From assembly GCF_003144115.1 (NCBI RefSeq), contig NW_020312014.1:519205-583204 (forward strand): a stretch of 64,000 nt of DNA. The letters run 5' to 3'. Source of the DNA: Tilletiopsis washingtonensis. Taxonomy: Eukaryota > Basidiomycota > Exobasidiomycetes > Entylomatales. Of this stretch, positions 1 to 14,400 are shown in pieces (position 1 is the stretch's first letter; each line of letters starts with the position of its first letter). Under the pieces are notes generated by a model that ran no database searches, was not told the DNA's origin, and saw nothing but the letters and a program-made list of their open reading frames with translations. The translations under genes were made by a program, and so were the position numbers.

Positions 1-984
1 GGCCGCAGCAGCGCTGGCTCGGCGTCCGACACGCGGCTTGCCCAGGCTGAGCTGCTCCTTCGTGGGGAAGACAGTGGGCGGCGGCGGGTCTGGGATCTCG
101 TCTGCGATCCCGAGCAACTCGCGCAGCCGAGCGTTCTCGAAGCGCAGCCGCTCCTCTTCGGTGAGCTCCTCGAGCGCAGCGAAGGCGCCAGCGGCGTCCG
201 GGTCGCCAGCTGGCCCCGTGTACCCGCCAGATCCGTGCCAGCGCGGATCAGCAGAGGGCGCCGAGCCATAGCCGCGGGGCATCGGTTGAGCAGCACCGGA
301 GAGGGCGCCGACGCTATATGCTTCCAGATCTGCGGAGGAGGGCGAAGACGGTGCCTCACCCTCGAGCGAGCGCAGCGCCATGCGCACGAGCGAGCCGAGC
401 TGCGTCAGCTGCGTCGACATGGATGTCTCTTGGGTGAGGGACCCGGAGGCGGCGTTGTAGGCGCTCTGCGAGAGCAGCGACTCGTAGTGCGACGTGAGCT
501 GCAGCGTGTGCTGCTGTGTGGCGTGCTGAGGTGCAGGCGCGTCAATGTCTGTCGTGACGGGCGGGCCGTGCAGCAACACCCACCGAGAACGTGCGGAACT
601 TGCCCATGACGGTCTCGAGCGTCTGCTCGTACTCGCGCAGCAGCAGGTTGAGCTGCCGGTTCTCGTGCGCCAGCGACTGGTTCTCCATAACCAGCGACGC
701 ATTGATGCGCTCGAGGCTCGACTCGAACTTCTCCTTGGAGATGTCGAGGTTGAAGCGGCGCAGCGAGTAGCCCGTGCTGGCATGGATGGCCTGGCCCTGA
801 GTCGCGGCAGGAGCGCGCGTCAGCAGAGGCAACGGCCGGCAGCACAGCCAGGCGCTCTCACTTTGAGCTCGTCGAGCTGCTGCTGCAGACTGGTGCACAG
901 CTCGCGGTTCGCCGACAGCTGCGCCGAGAGCTCGGCGACGAGGCCCCAGATGCGCTGCAGCTCGTCTCCCTCCACCAGCGTCAT
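1..984 (-). CDS. SIKE/FGFR1OP2-family coiled-coil protein (STRIPAK-associated), 3' end cut by window edge
   Basis: Three exons are visible: 984-862, 796-584 and 525-1, giving 287 residues before the window edge, with no stop seen. Introns are 65 and 58 nt and both are phase 0. The core is a heptad-rich helix with a conserved block in exon 2 (ENRQLNLLLREYEQTLETVM) and a second C-terminal block (LRFENARLRELLGI). From family knowledge this pattern is that of the SIKE/FGFR1OP2 family, whose filamentous-fungal member SCI1 is a small STRIPAK (PP2A-striatin) subunit. The start MTLVEGDELQRIW is the first ATG and leads directly into the coiled coil. It diverges from RCL1 with 445 bp between the starts. 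The family call is fairly firm; STRIPAK membership is inference from homology. Confidence 0.7.
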
Positions 985-1429
985 GGCGGGCGCAGAGCGG
1001 CCGGGCGTGAGGAGTGAAGCGGCCCAGTCGTGCGAGGATTCAGACGCGTGCAGGCGTGCGGATCACGGAGAGCAGCGGAGGAGAGAGCGATCGTCTGGGC
1101 AGGTGAGGTCGGGGTGGAGCAGTGAGTGGGATGGGCAAGGCGCATGCGCGATGCCGCACGGGGCGCGCGGCGCTGGCGCGGCGTCTGGATGGAGTCGAGT
1201 GCTCGCTCCCACGGTGCCTGTCACGTGTGGCCGCCCGCCAAAAATGTGAGAGCGGAGCAGCGGCGGCGGCCTTCTCGCACCGCCGAACAGCGAGCTCTCC
1301 TCCCTCCTGCACACCAGCAGCCCTCGCACCGCCTTCTCGCCACTCCTTGCATCTGCACAGCTCTGCCCAGAATCTCACCGCCGCGAGCTCCAGATCCTCT
1401 CGACACCAGGCAGTGCTGCCGCTGCTGCG
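985..1429. promoter_or_regulatory. Divergent promoter region, SIKE-like gene / RCL1
   Basis: This 445 bp separates two divergent starts. It has a CACGTG E-box at 1222-1227 and becomes pyrimidine-rich towards RCL1. No ORF in it shows splice or family support. Confidence 0.5.
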
Positions 1430-2831
1430 ATGCCCTCGGCCTCCTCCTCCTCCTCCGCCGCCGCCGCGCCCGGGCGCACACAATACCTGCGTCTGCGCGG
1501 CCACGCTGCGTTCCGCCAGCGCCTCGTCCTCGCCTGCCTCACCGGGCGGCCGCTGCGCATCGACGGCATCCGTGCCGAGGATGCCGAGCCTGGCATCCGC
1601 GACTTTGAGGCTGGCTTCCTGCGCCTGCTGGAGAAGTGCACCAACGGCAGCGTCGTCGAGATCGGCTACACGGGTGAGTGCCGGTGCAGTCGGCGCTGCA
1701 AGTCATGAGCGGGCTGCATGCCGCTGCAGAGCACTTGGAGCGTTAGCTCACCGCGTCTTGCAAAGGCACGTCCATCTCGTTTCGCCCGGGCACGATCAGT
1801 GGAGGCGATGTAGTGCACGACTGCGGCACGGCGCGGCCCGTCGGCTACTTCCTCGAGTGGCTCGCTCTGCTTGCGCCCTTTGCGAAGAAGGAGCTGCGCC
1901 TCACGCTCAAGGGCATCACGACGGGCGAAGGAGATCTTGGAGTGAGCCATGTGCGCTGCTGACTGTTCTGCTGCCGCCACTGACGTGCCTACTCCAGGTG
2001 GACTTGCTGCGGACTGTGACGCTGCCGCTTCTCTCGCAGTTTCTGCCCGAGGGCACGAGCTTCGCGGCGCCTTTGGAGCTGCGTGTCCTGTCGCGCGGCA
2101 TGCCGCCGCTCGGCGGCGGCTCGGTGCAGTTCCGCTGCCCGCTCTTGCCGACGACGACGGGCCTGCGCACACTCGACTTCACCTCAGCCGGCCGCGTTCG
2201 CCGCCTGAGAGGCGTTGCCAGCGCCGCCCGTGTCAGCCCGAACATGGCCAGCAGACTGGTGGATAAGAGCCGTGGCATCCTCGGCCGCTACGTGCCTGAT
2301 CTCTACGTCTTCGCGGATGTGTTCCGAGGCGAGGAGGCCGGCAAGTGAGTACGCCGCATTGCGGCGCGAAGGTGGCGCTCACACGGTCGTGTCTTGCTCA
2401 GATCGCCAGGATTCGCCCTGTCTCTCGTCTCCACGTCCACGACGGGCGTGCTCCACTGCGCCGAGGCGCTGTCTGGCCCCGGCGTGCCGCCCGAGGACGT
2501 GGCGGAGCGCGCATCGCACGCGCTGCTGTGTGAGATTGCGAATGGCGGCTGCGTCGGCCGGTCGCACCAGGCACACGCGCTTCTCCTCATGGCGGTCGGC
2601 CCGGAGGACGTGGGTCACCTGCGTCTGGGCCAGCTCACGGCGAACGCCGTCCAGATGCTGCGCGACATCAAGGAGTTTACGGGCGTGAGCTTCAAGATCG
2701 CGCCGGCGCTCGACTCGGCCGCCGACGAGGCCGCAGCCGGCGACGACGAGGCAGAGCGGCCCAAGCGGCCGCAGGAGCTCATCATGAGCTGCGTTGGCTG
2801 TGGCGTGCGGGGCGCGCGCAAGGCCGCTTAG
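1430..2831 (+). CDS. RCL1: RNA 3'-terminal phosphate cyclase-like protein Rcl1
   Basis: Exons are 1430-1673, 1766-1941, 1998-2344 and 2402-2831, giving 398 residues, close to the usual fungal length. Rcl1 acts with Bms1 in the SSU processome, in the nucleolus, during early 18S pre-rRNA cleavage; it resembles RNA cyclases but lacks cyclase activity. Visible family blocks are RLRGHAAFRQRLVLA near residue 20, the glycine-rich FRPGTISGGDVVHDCG, the PLGGGSVQFRCP block, and the C-terminal FALSLVSTSTTGVLHCAEAL. The splice at 2344/2402 restores GKSPGF. A Ser/Ala-rich stretch of about 12 residues precedes the conserved start and looks lineage-specific. The gene converges on NHX1, with 103 bp between the stops. 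Confidence 0.9.
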
Positions 2832-2934
2832 CGATGCCTCTCGGATGGCCGCCCCACGCACCGGGCTTGCACACTGGTCTCCCCTCGTCGTCACCTGCAT
2901 TTGTACTCTATCATGCCATTCATCAGTCCGTGCC

Positions 2935-5501
2935 TCATCGCAGCCACGCATTGTCTGGCGGCCGAGAGCTTCGGTGGTCCACGCTGCTTTGGCGGGCGCT
3001 GGTCGGCGTGAAGGCGCCGGAGACGCGCCTGCTGGCTGGGCGCGATACGCTGACGTCCTCGTCAGAGCCGCCTCGACTGCCGGAGCGGCGCATCGGGTGT
3101 CGTGCGCCGCGCGTGCCGGTCCCGGCCCCCAGCCGACGCACGTCGCCGTCGTCGTCGCTCTCGCTGAGGCCCTCGTCTGCGTCTCGCTCGCCCGGCGGCG
3201 CCCAGCCAGTGTCGCCCGGCATGCCCCAGACGATCTGGTCTGCGGCGGCGTCGTCTGCGGCCGCGGCAGCCGCGGACGCTGCAGCATCGGCTCGTCGTGC
3301 GGCACGGCGCTCTTCGTGCTTGCGCGAGGCGACGCTGTTCGTGAAGAGCGGCGTGAGATACCGCTGGTCGAGCGTGCTGAACCAGCGGCCGTCGCGCATG
3401 ATCAGGCCGGCGCGGTCGAGGAAGGCGCGCACGCTGTGGTCCTCCGTCGCAGCCAGCGCTTCCGAGTTGACGCCGGCGACGCCGTGCGAGGCTCCTGGCA
3501 AGACGTCGTCGGACATTGCGCTAGCGCCATCTTCTTCGTCGCCCAGATCGTCGTCGCGATACAGAGGCCGCGAGTCAGGCGCGCTCTTCGCGCCGCGGGA
3601 GGAAGAGTAGCCTTGACGGCGCCGCACGCCGGCCATCCGCACCTGGCGGGCATTGACGAAGCCAGCCTCATCTTCGTCTGACGAACCCTCCTCGTCCTCC
3701 ACGCCCGTCCGGATGCCGAGGATCTGCAGCATCTGCGCCGTTGTGCCGCCGAACGCGACTACGGTGATGACGACTGCGACGAGTACGGTGGTCTGCAGCG
3801 CAGCCGCATTCTGGCCCTCGATGCCGGCGCTGAGCGCGAAGCCGACCGCTCCGCGCAGGCCCGCCCAGAAGAGCATCATCTGGTACTCCTGCGATAGCTC
3901 CTCGTCGTGCGCCGCCTGTACGCGCATCGCCCCGGGCGGGCCACGCCGCGCACGGCGGGCATTGCGCGCGCGCTTGAAGGCATTAACGAGCGCGGCGATC
4001 GGAAAGACGGCGCAGTACCTTGAGGCTACGACGGCCGCGACCGTGACGATGATGAAGAGCGGCTTGTAGACCAGCTGACTCTGCGTGAACAGGCTGAGGC
4101 CGAGGTAGATGAAGATGAAGTTCTCAGACAGCTGCAAGGGCGATGAGAGGTCAGCAGGGCACTGGCACGAGCTACCAGACGTGCGCACATTGGCGAGGGT
4201 CTGGAAGATGTACTTTGTTGCGCGCTGCGTCCGCCGCGACATGTTATGGTAGGCGTAGTGCTTGAGCGTGATGCCGCAGAAGAGCAGCGAGACGATGCCT
4301 GGCGGGCGGTGTGGTCAGCGCCGCGCAGCGGACACTCGCCCCACCGGACTCACCTCCCATGCCCACGCCGTTGCTGAAGAAGTAGCTCGTGTAGGCGATC
4401 AGCGCGACGAGGCAGCTCTCCAGCTGCGGATAGGCGCTCAGGCGCGAGTGCTTGAGCATCAGACTGCAGCCCAGCCCAAAGCAGACGCCGAGCGCCATGC
4501 TGAAGGTGAAGACGAAGAGGAAGAGCCCGAGGCCGTGGAAGAGCGTCGAGATCGAGATTGGCTGGCCGCGGAACGTGGAGAGCACGCTGGAGACGACCTC
4601 AGATGGGCACCTATGCAGCGCGCTGCGGAGCCAGACTCACTCGAACATCACGATGGACACGGCGTCGTTGAGGATCGACTCGCCGAAGATGACACTGTAC
4701 AGCTGCGGGTCGACCTTGTACGTGTTGAAGATGGCGAGGATCGTGACGGGGTCCGTCGCACTCAGCGTCGAGCCAAAGATCAGACACTCGAGCAGCGTCA
4801 GGGAGATCGACTCGAGATGCAGCAGCGACCAGAGGTAGACCAGCACACTGTACTGCAAGATCAGCTCGCTGTCTCCTGCCCGCACGCACGCACACGGCAC
4901 TCACCCGATGACGATGGCGCTGATGAACGTGCCCGCGAAGGCGAACGTGAGGATCACGCCAAAGTTGCGGAAGAAGTTCTCCTATCAAGCGCAAAAGCAT
5001 CAGGTCCTGCAACCCCAGGATACTTCACATCCGGATCTTCTGCCGCCGCTGCAGACCTCCACGCGCCGCACTCCTGCTCACCTGGCGCAGATCGTAGCCG
5101 CTGCTGAGGATGATCGGCGGCAGCAGCACGTTGAGCATGATGGTGTTGGAGAAGCTGAGCATGTTCTGCACCTGCTCGCCCGGCCCGACGCGCAGCGCGG
5201 CGCCGACGACCATGCCGGCAAAGAGGCCGACGATGGTCTCGTGCACGGCGGTGATCTTCTTGATCTTGAGGTAGTAGCTCGTCCAGAAGGAGAAGATGAG
5301 GAGCAGCAGCACGAGGAAGAGGGCGAGCGACGAGTCGCGCTCAGCCTGCTCGGCCGGCGGCGGCACGGGGTGTGCCGACGGCGACGCCGACGCCGTGGGC
5401 AGCAGCGAGGCGAGCGAGCTGGCCAGCGTGCTCGTCAGCGAGCCGTCGCCGGCGCTGAGCGTCGACGTGGCCGGCGGCGGGTCGAAGACGCCGTTGCCCA
5501 T
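2935..5501 (-). CDS. NHX1: Endosomal Na+(K+)/H+ exchanger, Nhx1/NHE6-9 type
   Basis: Exons are 5501-5082, 4981-4905, 4847-4641, 4586-4354, 4298-4189 and 4131-2935, giving 747 residues. This CPA1 antiporter exchanges cytosolic Na+ or K+ for lumenal H+ on late endosomes and affects vesicle pH and trafficking. About a dozen membrane segments are seen. Hallmarks are the first segments before [37 protein letters not shown], the [15 protein letters not shown] block with the ND pair, and [24 protein letters not shown]. The C-terminal tail is acidic and Arg-rich and keeps the Nhx1 tail motif around [15 protein letters not shown]. Acceptors for introns 2 and 3 were chosen so the protein aligns without insertions; nearer acceptors would need 36- and 30-nt introns. 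An upstream in-frame ATG at 5792 is possible, but 5501 has the better context. Confidence 0.9.
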
Positions 5502-6615
5502 GGCCGGCAGCGGGCGGGGGATGCGGGCTGCGGCGGCAGAGGGGTAGACGCAGGGCTGCGTGCGGCGCTGCGGGCAGGGAGCGGTGGATGTGGAAGGAGA
5601 CGAAGAGGCGCCGCAACCGGCCGTCGGGGTCGGTGTGGGCGCCGCTGCTCTGCTGCAGCCTGACGCCGTCCTGCCGCGCCGCGCGCGCTCTCTCGTCTGC
5701 GGGACACGGGACCCCCGGCAGCGACCGCTGCGACCCCGTCTTGGACTCGCGGCGCCTCTTTCTTTCTTTCTAGACTGACATCGCACAAGCACAGGCGATC
5801 GTCCAGCTGGAGCTCATACCAGGCCGTGGCGCTGTGCGGCGCTGGCGGCAGCGACGCCTTCGCGAAGCATCCGCGGCCGGCGCCCTGCCGAGCAGCAGCA
5901 TGAAGGGACGTGCGCGTCGCCGGCTCCGGCGCGCCTGAGCGACTGCTAGGCGTGAAACAAGGGCAGTGCCGCCTAGGCCACCCTCGCAGCCGCCCGCTGT
6001 GCGCTTGGCGGGCGCTCAGCCGCTTGTACGATGCCAGATATGCAGCGGTGCTTGTGCAAATGAGAGCTAGGGCTACTCAGCCTCCCTTGCCAAGCCACAG
6101 GAGGACTGGCGTGGAGACGAGACACCGCGCTTTTCGGCGCAGGCCGTGCGCAAGTAGGCTCGACTTCGCCTCATACTGCTCGAGGATGGTTGAGACCCGA
6201 CTCGACGCCATGCTGAGCTTCTTCTGTGCATTTTGCAGCCTACTGCTGGGGCTGTCACAGCGCCCGATGTGCCGCTGCGGCGAGCGCTGCCTTGTCCCTT
6301 CACCATGGACGTGCCTCGCAAAGGGGCTCGCAGCAGTCGGCGCAGCACCGATGTGGCAGCGTCTGCGCGGCGCGGCCGGCGCGGCGGCGGCGGCTGCCGC
6401 TGAGTCGCGCTCTATGCTGCTGCCGCCGTGCCTGCCTGCCGGCCGCGCCGTCGCCTCGCGCCGCGCGCCGCCGCAACGTCAAAGCGGCGTGGCGTGCCAC
6501 GGCTGCGCGGCGCAGGCGGAGTGCCTGGCCCGGCGACGCGCGCACACGCCGCCCGCACCTGCCGTTGCACCACCACCTCTCTCTCTCCCCTCATCGCACC
6601 CGCACGCTGCCCGCC
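5502..6615. other. Intergenic region between divergent NHX1 and YPT1
   Basis: 1.1 kb without a supported gene. It holds a short TTTC repeat near 5757-5772 and otherwise unremarkable GC-rich sequence. ORFs crossing it have no splice or family support. It presumably carries both promoters and 5' leaders. Confidence 0.45.
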
Positions 6616-8061
<1,446 letters not shown>

Positions 8062-8428
8062 ACTCTGCGCGCTCCGTGTCTGTGCCTCTGGTGGATCTGG
8101 TCCAATTACTACCCTTCTAGCTCCGTCGCTGGGTGCAGTCGTCGCTGTCGCACAGGCATGCGGTAGGAGCTGGCGTCAGGGATCGCGCGCGCAACGTGCA
8201 TCTCCGCACGCGTCAGCAGCCTGGGTCAAGCGGAGCAGTGCGTGGCGCGCTGCCGACGGGCTGCTCTCGGCAGGTCGTGCACAGGCGCAGCATGCATTGA
8301 GACCGGCACAAATAAGGGAGCAGATGTAGGGTATGAAGTGAAGGGACTCGGAGGCCGCGCAGGGATCAGGCGGCCCCCTGACTTGCGTGGAAGCGCGGGT
8401 CAAGCAGGGTAATGGCTGCGCATGGAGG
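8062..8428. other. Convergent 3' region, YPT1 / BEM2
   Basis: 367 bp between the stops of two convergent genes. It contains one copy of the dispersed repeat (8111-8173) and presumably both polyadenylation regions. No coding support. Confidence 0.5.
8111..8173 (+). repeat. Dispersed ~62-bp repeat, copy 1
   Basis: It shares an exact 18-bp core (CGTCGCTGGGTGCAGTCG at 8124-8141) and diffuse flanking similarity with 31127-31187. The ends AGCTCC (8119-8124) and GGAGCT (8166-8171) are reverse complements and could pair as a stem. It lies 50 nt past the YPT1 stop on the sense strand, so it is probably in that 3' UTR. Function unknown. Confidence 0.5.
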
Positions 8429-11400
8429 TCAGCGGCGGTGCGGAGGGGTCATGGGCCACAGCTGCGCACCTTCGGTTGCATCGAGGTATATGCTGTCTTC
8501 GCGGCCGGCCGCGCCCTCGCGCGCGCCGCCGGGACGCCGCTGGGCGAAGAGCTTGGCCATCTCGGGCGCCGAGGCGTCGTGGACGGGCGGCGACGAGGTG
8601 GCGAGCGTCTCGAGTCTGTCGGCCGACTCAGACGGCGCCGAGGACAGCGCTGCGCTGCTCTGCGACGCGCTTCCGGCCGTGAAGGCGAACTCGGGCGAGG
8701 CGTCGGTCTCGACGCTTGGCGTCACGGCCGGCGTGGCGAAGGTCGAGGTGGCCCCGGCCTCGTCTGTGGAGCTCTCGTGCTGGCCTTCGTCGACGTCCAG
8801 CACGGGCGGCAGGCCGGCAGGCTTGGCCTCGACGATGGTGCTCTCGCCCTCGAGCTCCGCTTCCGGCTCAGGCTCGGGCTCCGGCTCGAAGAGCCAGTCA
8901 TGCGTCGTGATGATGAGCTTGACGATGTGCGCTGCTCGGCCGATGTTGCCGAACGACTGCGCCACGCTCGCGGGGCCGGGCGGTGGGTTCAGCAGCGACG
9001 TGCCGAAGACGAGGCCGATGTTGTGCGGCGCCATAAGGTTGCGCTCGCCCTCCTCGACGACGCGCGCCAGATGCTCCGAGACGCGGCGCAGCACGTCAAA
9101 GTGCGGCTTGGGGAACTCCCAGATGATGTCGCGGATGGCGTACAGGCGCTCCTCGTGGTCCTCGATGCGCTCGGCGTCGATGAGGGCGTTGTAGAAGGCA
9201 AACGGCACGGCCGGCTCCGGCAGGTCGCGGAACCACTGCTTGATCGCGCCGGCGATGGTGTGCACGTCGCTGAAGTCGCCCTGTGCCAGGTCGATCGTGT
9301 CGGCCGGCTGCTTGCTGAAGGCGACCTTGAGGCCCTCGATGGCACTCTTGGCGCCCGAGATGCGGTAGATGCCCTGCTCCAGCAGGCCTGGGCGTCGTAG
9401 CGTCAGCAGCGAAGCGAGCCGCGGAGACACGACATCACTTACCTCTTGCCTCGACCTCAGCCAGCATGCGCTCAAGGCCCAGGGGCACGCTCCGCCCGTC
9501 GCGCTCGGCGAGGGTCATGATCGGAATGCTGTACAGCGGCATTACTGCAAAGAGCGGCATGTCAGCTACGCAGCTTGAGCCCATGAGCAGCCGCTCGACT
9601 CACCAGCAGCGCGGCCGTTCTTGCCCAGTCGGTTGGCATCGGTCGAGCGCGCGACCGCGTACTGCTTGGCAGCCTTCTCCAGCTCGCTGAACCACTCTGC
9701 GGCGTCGCTCTGCGAGGGCGCCTGGAACAGGTGATTGTCGCCGTCGGCAGAGGACAAGTGGAAGACGTGCGAGCGCTGCGAGTTCAGCCACGGCACGATG
9801 CGAGCGGAACCGACGCGGATGGTCAGTGCCGGCTTCTGGGCGGGCACGGCGTCGATGAGCTCGGCCGCCGAGCGCGTGACGACATCGGCCTTCTCGCTCG
9901 GCCGCATGGCGCCTCGGAACAGTGCTGTCACGCGGCGAGCCCGCTTCTCGACGGAGCTTGCCGCAGGCGGGCCTACTGCCGCGGGTGGCAGTGGGCCATT
10001 GACGCCGGGTGCCGACAGGCTCGTGCGCATAGCGGTGTCTGCAGAGCTCTGCGCTCGGGCAGCTGCCTGAGCAAGGTGGGCGGCATGCTCGAGGAGCTCG
10101 AACGCAGCGCGGTCGCGGCGATGCTTCTCTTGCTGGTCGGCCGTGTACGAGGCCAGCGGCTTGGCGAGGCGCAGCTTCGAGGCCGGCAGGAGAGGTGCCG
10201 CCGCAGCTTCCTGTGCTGCATCCTCCTTGAACATGCGCCGGTCCCAGGCGACCTTGCGCAGAGCGGTCTGCATAGCGTTGAGGCGCGCGCCGGCCAGCTC
10301 GACCATGCGTGCGTCGGCCTCGGCGGGGCGAATGCGCATCGACGAGTCGATGAGGTTCCAGACCGTGCGCGACTTGTCAAAGTCGATGAGCGTGCTGTCC
10401 GCCTGCACCAGATCGGACGTACGCGTCACGGCCTCGGCGAGCGACTTGAGGATCCAGCCCACGTCTGGCGTGCTCGACTGCTCGGTCGCGTCGTTGAATG
10501 CGGCGGCGCCACGGCCCGACGGGAGCAGACCCGTGAGGCTATCGCCGTTGGCTTCGCGAGCCGCAGCAACGCCGTGCCATGCTCGCACAAAGATGCGACT
10601 CTCTGAAGCAGTAAGGCTGCCGACGATGACGCTCTCGACGAATGAGGCGATCGTCGGCTCGCGGAAGGGCCCGGCAGGAGCAAACGGGCCCGACGCCTCG
10701 TCGTCCATCCGCAGGCGGGCCATGCGCGCGCGGCAGATCCGCACGGCGTCGATCAGCTTGGCAAGCCGAGCCTGCCGCCGCTCGAGACCGATCCGAGACT
10801 CGATGCTGCAAAGGGGAGCGTCAGCGACTCTGCCAAGCCCGGACGAGCGCAGCGTGACTCACATGTGGATCGCGATCCATCCGCGCAGCAAGTTCTGCGC
10901 GGCGCACGCATCACGAAGCGCAGGAGGCAGGCGCTGGTGCAGCGACGGCGCGTCTCGCGCATCGCCCGGCTGGCGCAGGTGCTCGAGCAGCTTGTACATG
11001 TTTGGCGGCAGAGCCGTCTCCTCGGCAGCGCCCGCATTGCCCGCGCGCGTGTGCCAGCCGGTTGGCGAGGCAGCCTGGTGCTCAAAGAGCTCCGCGGCGA
11101 TGAGCAAGTCGCGCTCGACGACCTTGTCGAAGAAGACGGCGGCGATGGACTCGAGGAAGTTGACGAGCTCCGGCGGAGACGCACGGTCGAAGTCGAGCTC
11201 GACGCTCTGTGCCCGGTCGCCGGCTGAGCTGGGCGCCTCGGATGTGCTGGCCGCCGCGCTCGGCTGTTCCGGCGGCCGCACATTCGCGCACATGACGCTG
11301 GTGCGCAGCGTCGCGCCGAGCTCGCTCAGCGCCGAGCTGATCTTATCGTAGTCCGGGTCGTCGGCACGCGACGTCGTCAAGCTGTTGCGCACGACTGCAA

Positions 11401-14400
11401 ATGACAGTGCCGAGTTGTAAAGCTCGGCGTCGTCGGCAAAGTCCTGCGGGCAGCGCTGCGCCCACGTGTGCAGGAGCGAGATGACGCCGATGCGGATGCG
11501 CGTAGCGATGTCCCAGTCGACGGGCTCGGTGCGAGTGGCAGCGACGTCGCCGCGCGACCACGACGGGAAGGGGCTCGAGGAGCGGTGCTGCATCGGCAGC
11601 GCCATCTCGCGGCTGGCATTGATGGCAGCCGAAAAGCGCTTGACGAGAAAGTCGAAGAGCACCAGCGGCGCGCAGATGCGCCGGAACGTCGCCAGAAAGA
11701 CACTGCGGAATGCGGCCACGTCCATCGTGAGGCGGGCGCGCCGCACCGGGCTCAGCGGCGCCTCTCCCTGGTCGTCTGACGTATTTGCAGACAGGTGCTG
11801 CACGCCCATGACCAGAACGTCGACTATAGCGCAGACAGGTCAGCAGAGTACATGCGCGGGTCGCGCACTCTTGTACATACCGAGACGCTCTAGCGTGGCC
11901 GCCTTGACTACCACGTGCAGCGGCGCTGCGGCTACCTCGACCATCGAGCTGCGGTTCGACGCCGGCAGACTGGATCGCTTCGACGCCTGCGACAGCGGGC
12001 GCGAGCCTCTACTCATCTCCTGCGAGAAGCGCTTGTTCGTCATGGGCGAAGACGGCAGGCTCAGCGACGCCTCCGGCACGACGCCGAGCACCAGCTCGGC
12101 GCCGATGCGGATGTACATCTCGTCAGAGCCTCCCAGCGTCTGGGCGGAAGACCACTCGGCAATGCCCGCGAACGGCAGCGAGCGCGAGACGCGTGCGCCC
12201 GGCGGGAACGTGCGCGACCGCACGAGCGAGGCACCCATCAGGGGCGAACCGGCAAGCGCCGGTCGGGGCTGCGGCGTACGTTGGGTGATGGTGCTGTCGG
12301 GTGTGTTTGTCGCGCTGCCGCCGCCGAGACGGGGCCACTTGCCGGCATCGCTGCGACGCGTGCTTGCGCCGCCGGAGATGAGCGAGCAGATGCGCTCGCG
12401 CTCGACGAGCGACAGATTCGGCAGCGGCTCGGAGAAGATGAGCGGCGCGATGGCGCAGGCACCGGTGACTTGCGTCAGCGGCGGGCGCCAACGCAGATCC
12501 AGGTGGCCCAGACTGCGAGGCTCAGCCTGCAGCGACACCGGCAGGTACCTGGCCAGATCGCTCTCGCCCTCCTGCGTTGAAGGCCTGCCAACGCTGCCCT
12601 GGATGCCGAGCTCCATGAGGCTCTGCAGCGCCCGCTGGTACTCGGGCAGCGCAGGGCGGACGCCAGGATAGACGCGCGTGGCGGGCGTGGCCATGCGTGC
12701 TGTCCAGGCTCGCACGAGAGCTTCTCCTCGCTCGGCCACGCGAGTGGCATCGGCAAAGTGCAGTTGCTGCGCCGCGACCCGCGTGGTGCTGCCGCCGACG
12801 AGCGCATTGCCGAGGAACGGCAGCACTTCCACAGGCTGCCCATCCAGGGTCTTGACGAGGTCCATCTTGCCTGCACTGGCGAAATTCGCGCCCAGAATCA
12901 GCGGAGAGATGGCCGTGTCGCGGGCAAGGCTGCCGTCGGTCCAGCCGAGCTTGGCAAGCTGCGGCGCCCAGATCTTGCTGATAATGTTGCGGTCGTTGAG
13001 TGCGACGTAGCGCCACGTCTGGTCCAGCCGCGCCACCGGCCGCGAGCAAAGCGCAGCACAGACAGCAGCCCAGCCAGCGAGGTCGCCGTAGCTGAGCAGG
13101 AAGGACGCGACGGCGATCCAGTGCCGCACGAGCGCGGCACGCTGCCGCGGCGCGCCAGACGACAGCTCTGAGCGCCGCACCGAGGTCGGTCGGCTGTCGG
13201 CGTCCTCGAGAATCTGGTCCAGCACGAGCCTCGTGATCATGTGCGGGCTTGTCGCATCGAAACTGAGCAGCGCCATCGAAGCCGGCGCAGCCTGCTTGTG
13301 CGCAGCAAGACGGCCGAGCGAGAGCGGCGCCGTCAGCAGTGCGCGCGACCGGTCGGCGTGAAACACCTGAATCTGCTGGGCGATCTCGCTGGGGTCAAGC
13401 TTCAGCAGCGCACCGGCGCGGAACCGGTGACGAGCCAGCTCGATTAGGTCGCCAGACGAAGCGCGCTCGCGGATGCTGGCGAGCCAGTCTGGCGCGTCGG
13501 CTGAGGTCGACACACCCTCGGCTTGCTCGCGCACGCTCTTCTCGAGGGCAGCGCGGGCGTCCGAACCTGCGGGCCACGTGTCGCGGACCAGGCTCTCGAG
13601 CAGCTCGATGATGCTCGCCTTGTCTGCCGAGTCAACGACGTAGTCTGCTGGCCGCGCTTCGATCAGCGCAGCGACGCGCGAGCGCACGGCCGCTTGGAAT
13701 TGCGCAAGCTCAGCGTCTCGCGCATCTGTGAGCGGCGCGCCCTGCAGCATGTCGCCCCGCGTCAGCGACAGCGCCTCGACGGCCCACTTCTGCAGCGCCA
13801 CGAGCAGCGAGAGCAGAGGGCGCCCGCTGCTCGTCATGGCGACCAGCGCGGCGTTGACGAAGAGGACGACGTCGCCAGCTGCGCTGTCGCTGCTTGGCGA
13901 GGCGGCATCCGGTGCTACAGCCGCGGCGGCAGCTGGCCGTTGGGTAGCAAACACGAGCTCGTGCGCCAGGCTCTCGGGCGAGCCGCTGAGGATGCGAGCG
14001 GCCCAGGTGCCTGGCGGCTCTGCGCTCTCGACCAAGACGAGATCGTGGTGCTTGTCCGGTGCGGCCCAAGGCAGCGGTCCGCGTGGCTGCGCAATTCGCG
14101 CTGCTACAGAATTCGGCGCTGAGGTGGCATCTGTTGTGCCGAGCGAGCGGTCAGTCGTGACAGAGACGGATGCGCCGGTGCTGTCGCCGCGCCGTGGAGG
14201 CGGACGATAGCCTGCGGGCGGCGAGGGTCCCGAGCCTGCCGAGCCGCCGCCACGCTGGCCGCCCGAGGTTGCTGCCAGCAGCTCCTGCGTGCCCAGGCTG
14301 CGCTTGATGGCGTCGGCGTCGGCGCCCAGGTCGCGCGCATACTGCGCTGCAGTCGCCTTTGACGTCGAGCCGGCCGGCAGCTCGCCGCGCACCACGGATG

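Noticed and set aside
4587-4904. Apparent 30- and 36-nt introns in NHX1
   Set aside because: Later acceptors at 4587 and 4848 give 54- and 57-nt introns and a gap-free family match.
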